Assembly: GCA_927362715.1 (NCBI GenBank)
Contig: CAKMIX010000004.1
Location: forward strand, 62,001 to 126,000
Length of the DNA: 64,000 nucleotides
Origin: an uncultured Clostridia bacterium
Lineage (GTDB): Bacteria > Bacillota > Clostridia > Oscillospirales > Acutalibacteraceae
Reading direction: 5' to 3'
Shown here: positions 23,956 to 32,668 of the stretch, piece after piece
How positions within the stretch are numbered: the first letter of the stretch is position 1
Layout: the number at the start of each line of letters is the position of its first letter
Position numbers and translations under genes: made by a program
Notes under the pieces: generated by a model
Seen by the model: the letters and a program-made list of their open reading frames with translations, nothing else
Database searches by the model: none
Told to the model about the DNA's origin: nothing

Positions 23956-25189
23956 TGTTTTGGTCGTCGGTGCGGGCGCTGCCGGATGTATGGCGGCGGG
24001 CACGGCGGCGCAGTGCGGTGCGGATGTGTTGAGCGTAGAACGCAACGAGCGCGTCGCGCGCAAGGTCTGTATCACGGGCAAGGGGCGCTGCAACGTGACG
24101 AACGCTTCGGATGTGCCTTCGCTTGTGCAGAATGTCCCAGGCAACGGACGGTTTTTATACAGTGCTTTTTCCGCGTTTTCCGCCGAGGACACGCAGCGAT
24201 TCTTTACAGACCTCGGCGTGCCGCTGAAGGTGGAGCGCGGCAACCGCGTGTTCCCCGAAAGCGACAAGGCGATGGATATTGCTGACGCGCTCGCACAGTT
24301 TCTACGGCAAAACGGCGTGCACCGTGTGCATGCGCGTGTTTCGGAACTGCTTTTGGAAGACGGTGCGGTGCGCGGCGTGCGCGCAGCTTCCGGCGAGCCG
24401 TTTTATGCCGACCGCGTGATTTTGGCGACCGGCGGGCTTTCCTATCCGGCAACGGGTTCTACGGGCGACGGATACCGTTTGGCAAGGCAGGCGGGGCACA
24501 CGATCACGCCTACGCGACCCTCCCTTTCGGCGCTTCGCTGCCGCGAGGATCTGTGTGCTTCGTGCGCGGGGCTCTCCCTGCGCAACGTTGCGCTTACGGT
24601 GGAGGACACGAAAAAGCACAAAGAGATCTACTCCGATTTCGGCGAAATGCTGTTTACGCATTTCGGCGTTTCGGGACCGATGGTGCTTTCCGCAAGCGCG
24701 CACCTGCGCGATATGCAGCCTGAACGCTATCGGCTGTATATTGACTTAAAGCCTGCGCTGTCTGAAGAAAAGCTGGATTCAAGGCTGCTGCGCGACTTTT
24801 CGGAAAACGGCAACAAGGGGATTGCCAACACCCTCGGACTGTTGCTGCCGCGCTCGCTGATCGCTCCCGTTTTGCGCTTGGCGGGAATCGATCGTGCCGC
24901 AAAAACCAACCAGATCTCCAAAGCACAGCGGATGGCGCTTCTGCAAACGGTCAAAGCCCTGCCGCTTACAGTGACCGGCTTTTTTGATATCGACGCGGCG
25001 ATCGTGACTGCGGGCGGCGTCAACGTGCGGGAAGTTGACCCCAAAACCATGGAAAGCAAGCTCTGCCGCGGGCTTTACTTCGCGGGCGAGCTTTTGGACT
25101 GTGATGCTTATACGGGCGGCTTTAATTTGCAGATCGCGTTTTCCACGGGGTATCTCGCGGGACGTGCGGCCGGCAGGAGCGGAAACTAA
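23942..25189 (+). CDS. BaiN/RdsA-like FAD-dependent flavoprotein (HI0933 family)
   Basis: A 415-aa flavoprotein. The FAD-binding motif is VLVVGAGAAGCMAAGTAA at the N terminus, followed by the family signature KVCITGKGRCNVTN, ATGGLSYPATGSTGDGY, TPTRPSLSAL and the C-terminal FAGELLDCDAYTGGFNLQIAFSTGYLAG. The start is ATG 23942, with AGAGGA upstream, inside the end of the regulator gene. HI0933-family proteins are widespread oxidoreductases; one (BaiN) reduces bile-acid intermediates, but that role is not implied here. Immediately upstream of cmk, a common Clostridia arrangement. Confidence 0.88.
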   Translation: MQTADVLVVGAGAAGCMAAGTAAQCGADVLSVERNERVARKVCITGKGRCNVTNASDVPSLVQNVPGNGRFLYSAFSAFSAEDTQRFFTDLGVPLKVERGNRVFPESDKAMDIADALAQFLRQNGVHRVHARVSELLLEDGAVRGVRAASGEPFYADRVILATGGLSYPATGSTGDGYRLARQAGHTITPTRPSLSALRCREDLCASCAGLSLRNVALTVEDTKKHKEIYSDFGEMLFTHFGVSGPMVLSASAHLRDMQPERYRLYIDLKPALSEEKLDSRLLRDFSENGNKGIANTLGLLLPRSLIAPVLRLAGIDRAAKTNQISKAQRMALLQTVKALPLTVTGFFDIDAAIVTAGGVNVREVDPKTMESKLCRGLYFAGELLDCDAYTGGFNLQIAFSTGYLAGRAAGRSGN

Positions 25190-25225
25190 AACAGACAAAA
25201 CATTCGGAATATAAAGGAGCAGCAT

Positions 25226-25891
25226 ATGGCATTTAATGTAGCGATCGACGGCCCCGCAGGTGCGGGTAAGAGCAGTATCGCCCGTGCGGCGGCAAAGGAA
25301 CTCGGCTTTATTTATGTAGATACCGGCGCGCTGTATCGTGCGGTCGGCGTGTATGGGCTTCGAAACGGCATCGACAATAAAAATGCCGAAGCCGTGGCGG
25401 GAATGCTGCCGCACATTTCCGTGGAACTGAAATTCCGGGACGGCGTGCAGCATGTGTATTTGAACGGTGAGGATGTCTCTGAGGAGATCCGCACGCCTCC
25501 CGCATCCATGGCGGCGTCGGACGTGTCCGCTGTGCCTGCCGTGCGGCAGTTTCTGTTCGACCTGCAGCGGGACATCGCCAAAAAGAACGACTGCATCATG
25601 GACGGTCGCGACATCGGCACGGTCGTGCTCCCCAATGCGCAGGTCAAGATCTTTCTGACCGCTTCACCCGAAGCGCGTGCGATGCGCCGCTATAAGGAAT
25701 TGCAGGAAAAAGGCGCCAAGGATACCTACGAGGAAGTGCTCGCCGACCTTTTGCAGCGCGACTACAACGATTCGCACCGCGCCGTGGCGCCGCTCAAACC
25801 CGCCGAAGACAGCATAACGGTCGATAATTCCGGGCTGTCGCTCGAAGATTCGATCGAGCAGGTGCTGTCGGTGATCCGCGCGGCGCTTTGA
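25226..25891 (+). CDS. cmk: Cytidylate kinase
   Basis: CMP/dCMP kinase, 221 aa. The P-loop is GPAGAGKSSIARA (residues 9-21), followed by YVDTGALYRAVG, GRDIGTVVLP (CMP-binding), and the lid region with DLLQRDYNDSHRAVAPLKPA. Canonical length. AAAGGAG precedes the ATG. The order cmk-plsC-ispH-rpsA is a classic Clostridia operon. Confidence 0.95.
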   Translation: MAFNVAIDGPAGAGKSSIARAAAKELGFIYVDTGALYRAVGVYGLRNGIDNKNAEAVAGMLPHISVELKFRDGVQHVYLNGEDVSEEIRTPPASMAASDVSAVPAVRQFLFDLQRDIAKKNDCIMDGRDIGTVVLPNAQVKIFLTASPEARAMRRYKELQEKGAKDTYEEVLADLLQRDYNDSHRAVAPLKPAEDSITVDNSGLSLEDSIEQVLSVIRAAL

Positions 25892-25921
25892 TCGCTGAAA
25901 TCTTACTTTTGAGGAGAATTT

Positions 25922-26566
25922 ATGGCAGAAATTTATGACTTTTCCGAAGCCCGTGAATATAAGCTTTACAGTGCACTCAAGCCGCTCGCCCGTGTGGTGT
26001 GTAAAACGCTGTATCGCTGTACCTATATTGGAAAAGAGAATATTCCGAAAACCGGCGGATTTATTTTGGCTTGTAACCATCAAAGCGCGTTTGACCCCAT
26101 TACTTTAGGCGGCTGCGGTCTGCGTGTGTTCCACTTCATGGCGAAGGAGGAGCTGTTCCGAAATCCGGCGCTTGCCAAGTTCCTGACGCACCTGAACGCT
26201 TTTCCCGTCGTGCGCGGGAAAGGGGATATGGCAGCCGTGCATTATGCTGAAGAAGTCATAAAAAACGGCTGGGTGCTCGGCATCTTTCCCGAGGGCACGC
26301 GAGCGGAGGATTACCGTCCCGGGCGCGGCAAGTCCGGCGCGGCGCTTATCGCCAAGGCTACGGGCGCAGATGTGCTGCCGGTTGCGATCTATACGGATCA
26401 GCATTACAAATGCGGTTCACATTTGACCGTACGATTCGGCAAGCTTATCCGTAATGAAGAATTCGGATTTACCGAGGAAGGTAAATCCCGCGAGCTCAAG
26501 GACGCCACGCGCCGTATCATGGGCGACATCACCGCGCTCTGGGAGGAAGGACATTGCAAAAAATAA
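25922..26566 (+). CDS. plsC: 1-acyl-sn-glycerol-3-phosphate acyltransferase
   Basis: A 214-aa membrane-associated acyltransferase that adds the second acyl chain to make phosphatidic acid. The catalytic NHQSAFDP (HX4D variant, about residues 46-53) and the phosphate-binding FPEGTR (about 122-127) are both present. Canonical size. GAGGAG precedes the ATG. Its last 13 nt overlap the start of ispH-rpsA, so the two are translationally coupled. Confidence 0.93.
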   Translation: MAEIYDFSEAREYKLYSALKPLARVVCKTLYRCTYIGKENIPKTGGFILACNHQSAFDPITLGGCGLRVFHFMAKEELFRNPALAKFLTHLNAFPVVRGKGDMAAVHYAEEVIKNGWVLGIFPEGTRAEDYRPGRGKSGAALIAKATGADVLPVAIYTDQHYKCGSHLTVRFGKLIRNEEFGFTEEGKSRELKDATRRIMGDITALWEEGHCKK

Positions 26567-28716
26567 CGCTTGCCAAAACCGCCGGCTTCTGCTTCGGGGT
26601 CAGCCGCGCGGTGCACCTGCTCGAAGGTATGGTCGCACGCGGCGAAAAGGCATGCACCTTAGGGCCGATCATCCACAATCCGCAGGTCATCTCGTATTTT
26701 GAGGCCCACGGGGTGCGCGTGATCGGGGCGCCGACCGAATGTCACAAAAACGAAACGCTTGTTGTGCGCACACACGGCGTCCCCAAAGAAACACTCGAAG
26801 CGGTAGGAAAGATGCCGCTGCACGTGCAGAACGCGACCTGCCCGTTTGTCACAAAGATCCATAAGATCGTTCAGGAACACTCATCCCCCGAAAACGTCAC
26901 GCTCATTGCAGGGGACAGCACGCACCCGGAGGTCGTGGGCATTCGCAGCTACTGCAACGGGCGCTCCTTTGTATTTAACAGCTTGGAAGAGCTTGAGAAC
27001 CTGACGGAAGCACAGCCGGATCTTTCAAAAAACGGCATGATTTTGGTCGCGCAGACTACGTTCAGCACAAAAACCTTCAAAAAATGTGTAAAAAAAATAA
27101 AAATGGTCTATACAAACGCCGTGATTTTTGATACAATATGTAGTGCGACTGAGGAAAGGCAGGAAGAGGCGTTCCGGCTTTCATGCGAAAATGACGCGAT
27201 GCTCATCATCGGCGGCAGGCAAAGCTCCAACACCGCCAAGCTGAAAGCCGTCTGCGAATCGAACTGCCCGACCTTTCTGATCGAGACTGCCCGGGAATTG
27301 GACGAGATCGACCTGTCCGGGTATCGATCGGTCGGCGTTACTGCGGGTGCATCCACGCCCGACAGTATAATTAAGGAGGTACTGAAAACCATGTCTGAGA
27401 ATCTTACGCAAGGCCAGGCAGAAATCGTTGAAAAGGAGGAAACCGCAGCGTCTCCCGAAGCCGCCAGCTTTGCCGACATGCTTGAGGAATATATTGATTC
27501 GAGTTCCGATCAAACCGTTGTTGGCCGCGTTGTGGCAGTCACCCCGACCGAGATCGAGGTCGAGATTGCCGGCAGAAAGCATACGGGTTATGTGACCGCT
27601 GCGGAATACAGCAACGATCCGTCCGTCGATATCACCAAGGATGTACATATCGGCGACGAAATGCATCTTATCGTGATGAAGACCAACGACTCCGAGGGCA
27701 CCATGGCGCTTTCCAAGCGCCGTTACGACGCCATGAAGGCGTGGGATGAGCTCACGGAGGACAATGAAGCTACCGTAGAGGGCAAGGTCACAGGCGTTGT
27801 CGGCGACGGCAAGGGTCTGTTCGTGCAGTACAACGGCATTCGCGTGTTTGTACCCGCATCGCTTGCAAAGCTCAACCGCAGCGATTCGCTTGAGGAAATG
27901 GTCGGCAAGACCGTTCAGTTCAAGATCATTGAAGTGGATCGCCGCCGCCGCAGAGTGGTCGGTTCCGTCCGCGCGGCATACCGTGAGGCGCGTGCCGCCG
28001 CTTCCGAGGCGTTTTGGGCACAGGCGGAGGAAGGCCAGACCTATACCGGCGTTGTCCGCTCACTGACGAGCTACGGCGCGTTCGTGGACATCGGCGGTGT
28101 GGACGGCATGATCCACATTTCCGAACTCTCCTGGAATCGTATCAAGCACCCGTCCGATGTCGTTTCTGTCGGCGATACGGTAGAAGTGTATATCAAGGCG
28201 CTTGACCGCGAAAAGAAGAAAATCTCGCTGGGCTATAAGAAGGCGGAGGACAACCCGTGGGAGATCCTGCGCCGTGACTATCCCAACGGTTCTGTGATGA
28301 AGGCGAAGATCGTCGGGCTTACGTCTTTCGGCGCATTTGCCAACATCCTGCCCGGTATCGATGGGCTCATCCACATTTCCGAGATCTCGCATAAGCACAT
28401 TGCCAACCCCGCCGACGTGCTGAAAATGGGCGACGAGGTGCAGGTGCAGCTTTTGGATGTGGACTTTGACAAAAAGCGCGTCAGCCTTTCCATGAAGGCG
28501 CTGGAGGATGCACCGGCAGCGGAGGAGACCGCCGAGGAAGCGGCTCCCGTCTCCATTGACGAGCTTGCCGAGCAGATGCAGGCGAAAGAAGCGGCAGAAG
28601 TACCCGCTGAAGAAGCCGCACCTGCCGAAGAAGCAGCTCCCGCCGAGGAAGCCGCGCCTGCCGAAGAAGCCGCTCCCGCAGAAGAGGCGGCGCCTGCCGA
28701 AGACGCAGCGGAATAA
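26554..28716 (+). CDS. ispH-rpsA: IspH-ribosomal protein S1 fusion
   Basis: Bifunctional 720-aa protein. Residues 1 to about 280 are IspH (HMBPP reductase, last step of the MEP isoprenoid pathway): [14 protein letters not shown] carries the first Fe-S Cys, [12 protein letters not shown] the second and [13 protein letters not shown] the third. Four S1 RNA-binding domains follow (starting near 319, 405, 493 and 578), each with the G-x-V pattern and, in the last two, GxFVDI/GAFANI and DGxIHISE. The tail from about 650 is a run of PAEEAA-type repeats. The start is TTG with GGAGGAAGG 4 nt upstream, inside plsC. This fusion is typical of Clostridia. Confidence 0.95.
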   Translation: MQKITLAKTAGFCFGVSRAVHLLEGMVARGEKACTLGPIIHNPQVISYFEAHGVRVIGAPTECHKNETLVVRTHGVPKETLEAVGKMPLHVQNATCPFVTKIHKIVQEHSSPENVTLIAGDSTHPEVVGIRSYCNGRSFVFNSLEELENLTEAQPDLSKNGMILVAQTTFSTKTFKKCVKKIKMVYTNAVIFDTICSATEERQEEAFRLSCENDAMLIIGGRQSSNTAKLKAVCESNCPTFLIETARELDEIDLSGYRSVGVTAGASTPDSIIKEVLKTMSENLTQGQAEIVEKEETAASPEAASFADMLEEYIDSSSDQTVVGRVVAVTPTEIEVEIAGRKHTGYVTAAEYSNDPSVDITKDVHIGDEMHLIVMKTNDSEGTMALSKRRYDAMKAWDELTEDNEATVEGKVTGVVGDGKGLFVQYNGIRVFVPASLAKLNRSDSLEEMVGKTVQFKIIEVDRRRRRVVGSVRAAYREARAAASEAFWAQAEEGQTYTGVVRSLTSYGAFVDIGGVDGMIHISELSWNRIKHPSDVVSVGDTVEVYIKALDREKKKISLGYKKAEDNPWEILRRDYPNGSVMKAKIVGLTSFGAFANILPGIDGLIHISEISHKHIANPADVLKMGDEVQVQLLDVDFDKKRVSLSMKALEDAPAAEETAEEAAPVSIDELAEQMQAKEAAEVPAEEAAPAEEAAPAEEAAPAEEAAPAEEAAPAEDAAE

Positions 28717-28748
28717 ACCGGACTATCGCACACAATAGCTTCCCCAAA

Positions 28749-28786
28749 GCAGGAGGCGGGTTTTGCAGCCTGCCGCCTGCTTTTTG
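28749..28786 (+). terminator. Terminator after ispH-rpsA
   Basis: A GC-rich hairpin (GCAGGAGGC / GCCGCCTGC, one mismatch) followed by TTTTTGATTTTTT lies 33 nt past the stop. Confidence 0.75.
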
Positions 28787-28814
28787 ATTTTTTGGAGAAA
28801 CAGGAGGTCACAGC

Positions 28815-30533
28815 ATGAACGGTAAGATCTTATCGGTAGCGGTTTTGGCAGTGGGCGCAGCGGTAACGGCCGCTGCGGCAACGCTGAAAAAAAAGGACAT
28901 CTGCCCCGTCTGCGAAGTCAAAAAGGCAGCGGCGCGCGCCAATGTCCATATCCGCGCCAAGTCCGAATACGCAAACGGCGTTGCGCTCACCCCGCCAATG
29001 GGCTGGTCAAGTTGGAATGCGTTCCGCAACAAGATCAACGAGAAGCTGATCCTGGAAGTAGCGGATGCAGTTAAAGCTTCCGGTCTGCAAGATGCAGGGT
29101 ATCAATACATCAATTTGGACGATTGCTGGCAAAGCTCTCTGCGCGATGAAAACGGCCGTTTGCAGGGTGACTTGACGACCTTCCCGAGCGGCATCCCGGC
29201 GCTTGTGCGTGCGCTCAACGAAAAGGGCTTTAAGGCGGGCATTTACTCTTCCAACGGCACGCTGACCTGCGAGGATCTTCCCGCATCGCTCGGGCATGAG
29301 CGTATGGACGCCGAGACTTTCGCTTCCTGGGGCATCGAATATTTCAAATACGATTTTTGCCACAATATCAAGATCCCGACCAAAGCCCCGAATATCGCCT
29401 ATCTTCTGATCGGCGGCGGTGCGCTGCCCGAAGAGATCCGGCTCTATGCGTCGGACGCGGAGCTGGATGGGTCCGCTAAGGTGAATTGGGACAAAAAAGG
29501 CAGTTATGTAACGAGACTCGACAGCAATTTGGGATCCATCAAGTTCAGCTTTGTAAACGTCCCCAAAGCGGGCGAGTATGTGTTGACCATCGTGGTGCGC
29601 AAGGCGCTCGACGAGGAAAAATTCGTGACCGTGACCGTCAACGGAAAAGACGTATATCCCGTCAGCTTCCCGCCGACCAAGGCATGGAGCAACGAGGGCC
29701 GCGTGCAGGTGAAGATCCGGATGCTGGAGGGGAGCAATACGCTGGAGATCCGCAACCCGATCGCGTCAAGGATGGACAGTGCCGCTCTGCAATACATAAC
29801 GATGGGCAAAGAGCTCAAACGTGCCACCGCGCGCTATGCCGAACAAAACGGCGTGCCCGAAAAGCCGATCGTTTTTTCCATCTGTGAGTGGGGCTGGAAT
29901 CATCCGTGGCAATGGGGCAGGGAAGCCGGCAACCTCTGGCGCACTACACCTGATATTATGGCGAATTGGGCTTCCGTGGTCGGCATTTACGAGCGCAACG
30001 TTCGCCTGTATAAATATGCGTGTGTCGGCGGCTACAATGATCCCGATATGCTCGAGGTCGGCAACGGCAATCTGACGCTGGAAGAAAACCGTTCGCACTT
30101 CACGCTCTGGTGCATGATGGCATCTCCTCTGATCCTTGGCAACGACATCCGCCTGTTTATCAAGCCGGACGGTACCGCGGACAAAACCAACGAGGTGCTC
30201 AAGATTCTGACCAACCGTGACCTGATTGCAGTCGACCAGGACCCCAAATGCATGCCCTGCCGCCGCGTCAAGACGAACGGGCTTACGGACGTGCTGGTCA
30301 AACCCTTGGAAAACGGCGAGATCGCGCTGTGCCTGTTCAATAAGGCGCCCAAAGAGATGACCGTTACCGCGTCGCTGCGCTCGATCGCAAACCAGACTTT
30401 CGCGGGGCTGCCCACTGCCACGCAGTATGTCTGCCGCGACCTGTGGGATAAAAACGAGATCACGACGAACGATCTCCTTACCCCCGCTGTTCCTGCCCAC
30501 GGTGTCAAGGTCTATCGCGTGCACGCAGTTTGA
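28815..30533 (+). CDS. GH27 alpha-galactosidase with inserted carbohydrate-binding-like domain
   Basis: A 572-aa glycosidase with an N-terminal hydrophobic segment (1-25). The barrel begins LTPPMGWSSWNAF and continues YINLDDCWQ; the nucleophile Asp is in YFKYDFCHN (about residue 180) and the acid/base Asp in GGYNDPDML (about 408). Between these, about residues 200-325, sits a beta-sandwich-like insert (YVLTIVVRKA, VTVTVNGKDVYPVSFP, LEGSNTLEIRN) resembling CBM35/CBM6 modules. The C-terminal beta domain follows. AGGAGG precedes the ATG. Expected product: galactose from alpha-galactosides such as raffinose or galactomannan. Confidence 0.88.
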   Translation: MNGKILSVAVLAVGAAVTAAAATLKKKDICPVCEVKKAAARANVHIRAKSEYANGVALTPPMGWSSWNAFRNKINEKLILEVADAVKASGLQDAGYQYINLDDCWQSSLRDENGRLQGDLTTFPSGIPALVRALNEKGFKAGIYSSNGTLTCEDLPASLGHERMDAETFASWGIEYFKYDFCHNIKIPTKAPNIAYLLIGGGALPEEIRLYASDAELDGSAKVNWDKKGSYVTRLDSNLGSIKFSFVNVPKAGEYVLTIVVRKALDEEKFVTVTVNGKDVYPVSFPPTKAWSNEGRVQVKIRMLEGSNTLEIRNPIASRMDSAALQYITMGKELKRATARYAEQNGVPEKPIVFSICEWGWNHPWQWGREAGNLWRTTPDIMANWASVVGIYERNVRLYKYACVGGYNDPDMLEVGNGNLTLEENRSHFTLWCMMASPLILGNDIRLFIKPDGTADKTNEVLKILTNRDLIAVDQDPKCMPCRRVKTNGLTDVLVKPLENGEIALCLFNKAPKEMTVTASLRSIANQTFAGLPTATQYVCRDLWDKNEITTNDLLTPAVPAHGVKVYRVHAV

Positions 30534-30562
30534 TAAAATGTTAAAAGCTTTAGGAGGTTTAT

Positions 30563-31240
30563 ATGCAGTATAAAATTGTCGGCGAGCCCATGCCTGCCGT
30601 GATCTGCGAATTGCAGAACGGAGAATCCATGATTACCGAACGCGGTTCCATGAGCTGGATGTCCCCGAATATGGAGATGCGAACCAATGCGGGTGGTGTC
30701 GGCAAGGCGCTGGGCAGGCTTTTTTCCGGAGAATCCATTTTCCAAAACACCTATACGGCAAACGGTGCAGGTATGATCGCATTTGCGTCGAGCTTCCCCG
30801 GTGCGATCCGGGTGGTACAGGTCACACCGGATCACCCTGTTGTTGCGCAAAAGGGCAGCTTTTTGGCGGCGGAATCCAGCGTTGAGCTTTCCGTGTTCTT
30901 CCAGAAAAAGATGGGCGCAGGATTTCTTGGCGGTGAGGGCTTTGTCATGCAGAAGCTGTCAGGCAACGGTCTGGCGTTTTTGGAAATCGATGGCTCGGCG
31001 GTGGAATACGAGTTGCAGCCCGGTCAAAGCATGATCGTGGACAGCGGCAACCTTGCCATGATGGACGCGACTTGCTCTATGGATATCGTAACCGTCAAGG
31101 GTGTTAAAAACGCGCTGTTCGGCGGCGAAGGGCTCTTTAACACCGTTGTGACCGGGCCGGGGAAGATCGTGGTGCAGACGATGCCCGTCAGCGGCGTAGC
31201 GGCTGCGATCCTTCCGTATCTTCCGGCAGACCGAAAATAA
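30563..31240 (+). CDS. AIM24/TIGR00266-family protein
   Basis: A 225-aa beta-rich protein of the AIM24 (DUF124) family: ITERGSMSWMSPNMEM at the N terminus, GAGMIAFASSFPGAI in the middle and GPGKIVVQTMP near the C terminus. The family has an unknown biochemical role (mitochondrial homologue AIM24 affects inner-membrane organisation). TAGGAGG lies 7 nt upstream. It lies 29 nt after the GH27 gene and is probably co-transcribed with it. Confidence 0.85.
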   Translation: MQYKIVGEPMPAVICELQNGESMITERGSMSWMSPNMEMRTNAGGVGKALGRLFSGESIFQNTYTANGAGMIAFASSFPGAIRVVQVTPDHPVVAQKGSFLAAESSVELSVFFQKKMGAGFLGGEGFVMQKLSGNGLAFLEIDGSAVEYELQPGQSMIVDSGNLAMMDATCSMDIVTVKGVKNALFGGEGLFNTVVTGPGKIVVQTMPVSGVAAAILPYLPADRK

Positions 31241-31263
31241 AAAACATAAGCACCATAGAATCA

Positions 31264-31310
31264 GAGACGGCTCTGTGTCTTAGAAAAAGATACAGAGCCG
31301 TCCCTTTATT
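31264..31310. repeat. Palindromic GACGG-type repeat acting as terminator
   Basis: Stem 31266-31281 with 31287-31302 (GACGGCTCTGTGTCTT / AAGATACAGAGCCGTC), followed by CCTTTATT. The sequence resembles the hairpin at 32509-32557 (both contain ACGGNTCTGTGTCT and CCGTCCC), suggesting a dispersed repeat that also ends the AIM24 transcript. Confidence 0.65.
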
Positions 31311-31318
31311 GCATTCCA

Positions 31319-32030
31319 TTAAAAAACAGTCGATTCATAATTCACGGTATGAAATGGTGCTTTCGGTTTTGTTCTTGCATCCTGAACACTGCCGGCATCC
31401 ACAAAATACCAGTTATTGAATCTTTTTTGCATCTTTTCATCGGGGTAGCGGCGATCGATAAATCGGGCAATGCGGCTTTCTGCCCGCATGCCGCGATGCC
31501 GCCTGCTCCATCTGTAAAGCACAAGACTCGTGAAAACGGTATCGACGGCGACAAACAGCGCGATGCAAAATGCCGTAATTTGCCAAAAGCTGTCCGCGGA
31601 GAAGGCAAGGAAGCGGTTGACAGCGGGCATCAGCAGTTGGAACATGCAGCCGTAACCCCCCCCACACAAGTGCCATTTTTAAGTTGACAAAGCCCTTGAG
31701 GTTCATAAATGTTTCGGAATAATCCCACGCGCGCATACCGAGCCCGTAGTACACAAGCGCCCCGCCCGCCAATTCAACAAGCATGCCGACGGCGCCGAAT
31801 ACGATGAATTTTACAGCGAGGGGCTGTCCCACAAGCAAAAGCGAACCGATATAGCATCCTGCACAGCCGAACCCATAGATCGTGCAGAACGGCGACCAGA
31901 GCAGGGTGGTATGCGTTTGCCAAAAACCGTAGCGATAGCGCCACCAGATACCTTCAAGGATAACGCCGAGCAGGCTGCCGATCACAAACAGCCATAGGCA
32001 GCGGCATAGCATGTTGATCATGTTCTCCAT
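31319..32030 (-). pseudogene. Frameshifted six-helix membrane protein (ABC_trans_CmpB/PF06541-like)
   Basis: The upstream part (from ATG 32030, AGGAG ribosome site) encodes about 125 residues of a polytopic membrane protein (LLGVILEGIWWRYRYGFW, FGCAGCYIGSLLL, YGLGMRAWDYSETFMNLKG). The coherent reading then moves to another frame (GYGCMFQLLMPAVNRFLAF to the stop at 31319). The shift coincides with a run of eight G on the coding strand (plus-strand C 31656-31663). With seven G the gene would encode an intact 236-aa protein. So this is either slippage or phase variation, a real inactivation, or a sequencing/assembly error. The family match is from memory. Confidence 0.6.
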
Positions 32031-32187
32031 ATGTATCCTCCTGTAGTTGCTTGTAAACCGGAATTGTATCGGACAAGTATACTATAACGGCTCTATGTTA
32101 AGAGATTGTTAATGAATTAACACAGTATTGTTAAACTTTGTAAGCTATTAGATGCAGAAGTCAAATATGGAAGGAGAGCATTGTGCA

Positions 32188-32502
32188 CAAACCCGTAGGG
32201 CGGGGGAAACCCCTGTTCGGGGAAATGTCCGCGTAAGCGAAAAAGGATGCCGCGTTCGGTGGATTCTTGCTCCCGCCACCAAAAACATCTGCACAACCCC
32301 GTAGGGACGGGTTTCCATGCCCGCCCGAGCAAAGTACGGCAGGAAAAACCGACGGCTGCAAAGAAAATGGAAATTCTGTACGCATCGTAGGGACAAGCCT
32401 TGCGCTTATCCGTGTGCTTTGCTAACATCTTCTCATGCTTTCGGCGAAGCAATTCAAACAAAAAAACGTGAATCGCGGACAGCCGCAAGGGCTGTCCCTA
32501 CG
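32188..32502. repeat. Cluster of CGTAGGG palindromic repeats
   Basis: Repeated units begin CCGTAGGGACGGG or CGTAGGGACAAGCC and form short hairpins. The last unit (32477-32502) is GGACAGCC-GCAAGG-GCTGTCC followed by CTACG. Similar REP-like units are, from memory, dispersed in Clostridia genomes. Confidence 0.55.
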
Positions 32503-32508
32503 ATTTAA

Positions 32509-32557
32509 GACAGGGGACGGTTCTGTGTCTTGTATAGACATGGAACCGTCCCTTGTC
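32509..32557. repeat. GGGACGG palindromic repeat
   Basis: Stem GGGACGGTTCTGTGTCT (32514-32530) with AGACATGGAACCGTCCC (32536-32552). Outer bases GACAG/TTGTC extend the pairing. It is related to the hairpin at 31264-31310. Confidence 0.65.
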
Positions 32558-32595
32558 TGTCTTGTCCGCTCGACCAGCTTGGAAAATATTCCCTC

Positions 32596-32643
32596 TTGAC
32601 AGTCGAACAAATGTTCTATATACTAAAATAGAACATTTGTTCG
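32596..32643 (+). promoter_or_regulatory. SOS-regulated promoter with two LexA (DinR) boxes
   Basis: TTGACA at 32596-32601, a 17-bp spacer and TATACT at 32619-32624. LexA box 1, CGAACAAATGTTCT (32604-32617), fills the spacer. Box 2, AGAACATTTGTTCG (32630-32643), covers the transcription start. The boxes are mirror images, making one large palindrome around the -10. Both match the Gram-positive consensus CGAAC-N4-GTTCG closely. Confidence 0.9.
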
Positions 32644-32668
32644 ACACTTGTGATAAGAGGCGAACGAG

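Larger units (their letters stand above)
32031..32668. other. Repeat-rich non-coding interval
   Basis: About 640 bp without a supported gene. It contains three forward copies of CGTAGGG (32194, 32300, 32386) and one inverted copy (CCCTACG, 32496-32502). These are set in short palindromes such as GGACAGCC-GCAA-GGGCTGTCC, followed by a GGGACGG hairpin and, at the right end, the SOS-controlled promoter. Frames that appear open here read through the repeats and have no ribosome site. Confidence 0.7.

Noticed and set aside
28600..28712. Short tandem repeats that might suggest a CRISPR or satellite array
   Set aside because: They are in-frame codons for the PAEEAA tail of the S1 fusion, with no spacers.
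32117..32488. Minus-strand frame of about 120 codons in the repeat interval
   Set aside because: It reads through CGTAGGG palindromes and has no ribosome site; treated as repeat sequence.
31241..32668. Suspected insertion sequence or prophage remnant
   Set aside because: No transposase, integrase or phage gene is visible; only short palindromic repeats and one frameshifted membrane gene.
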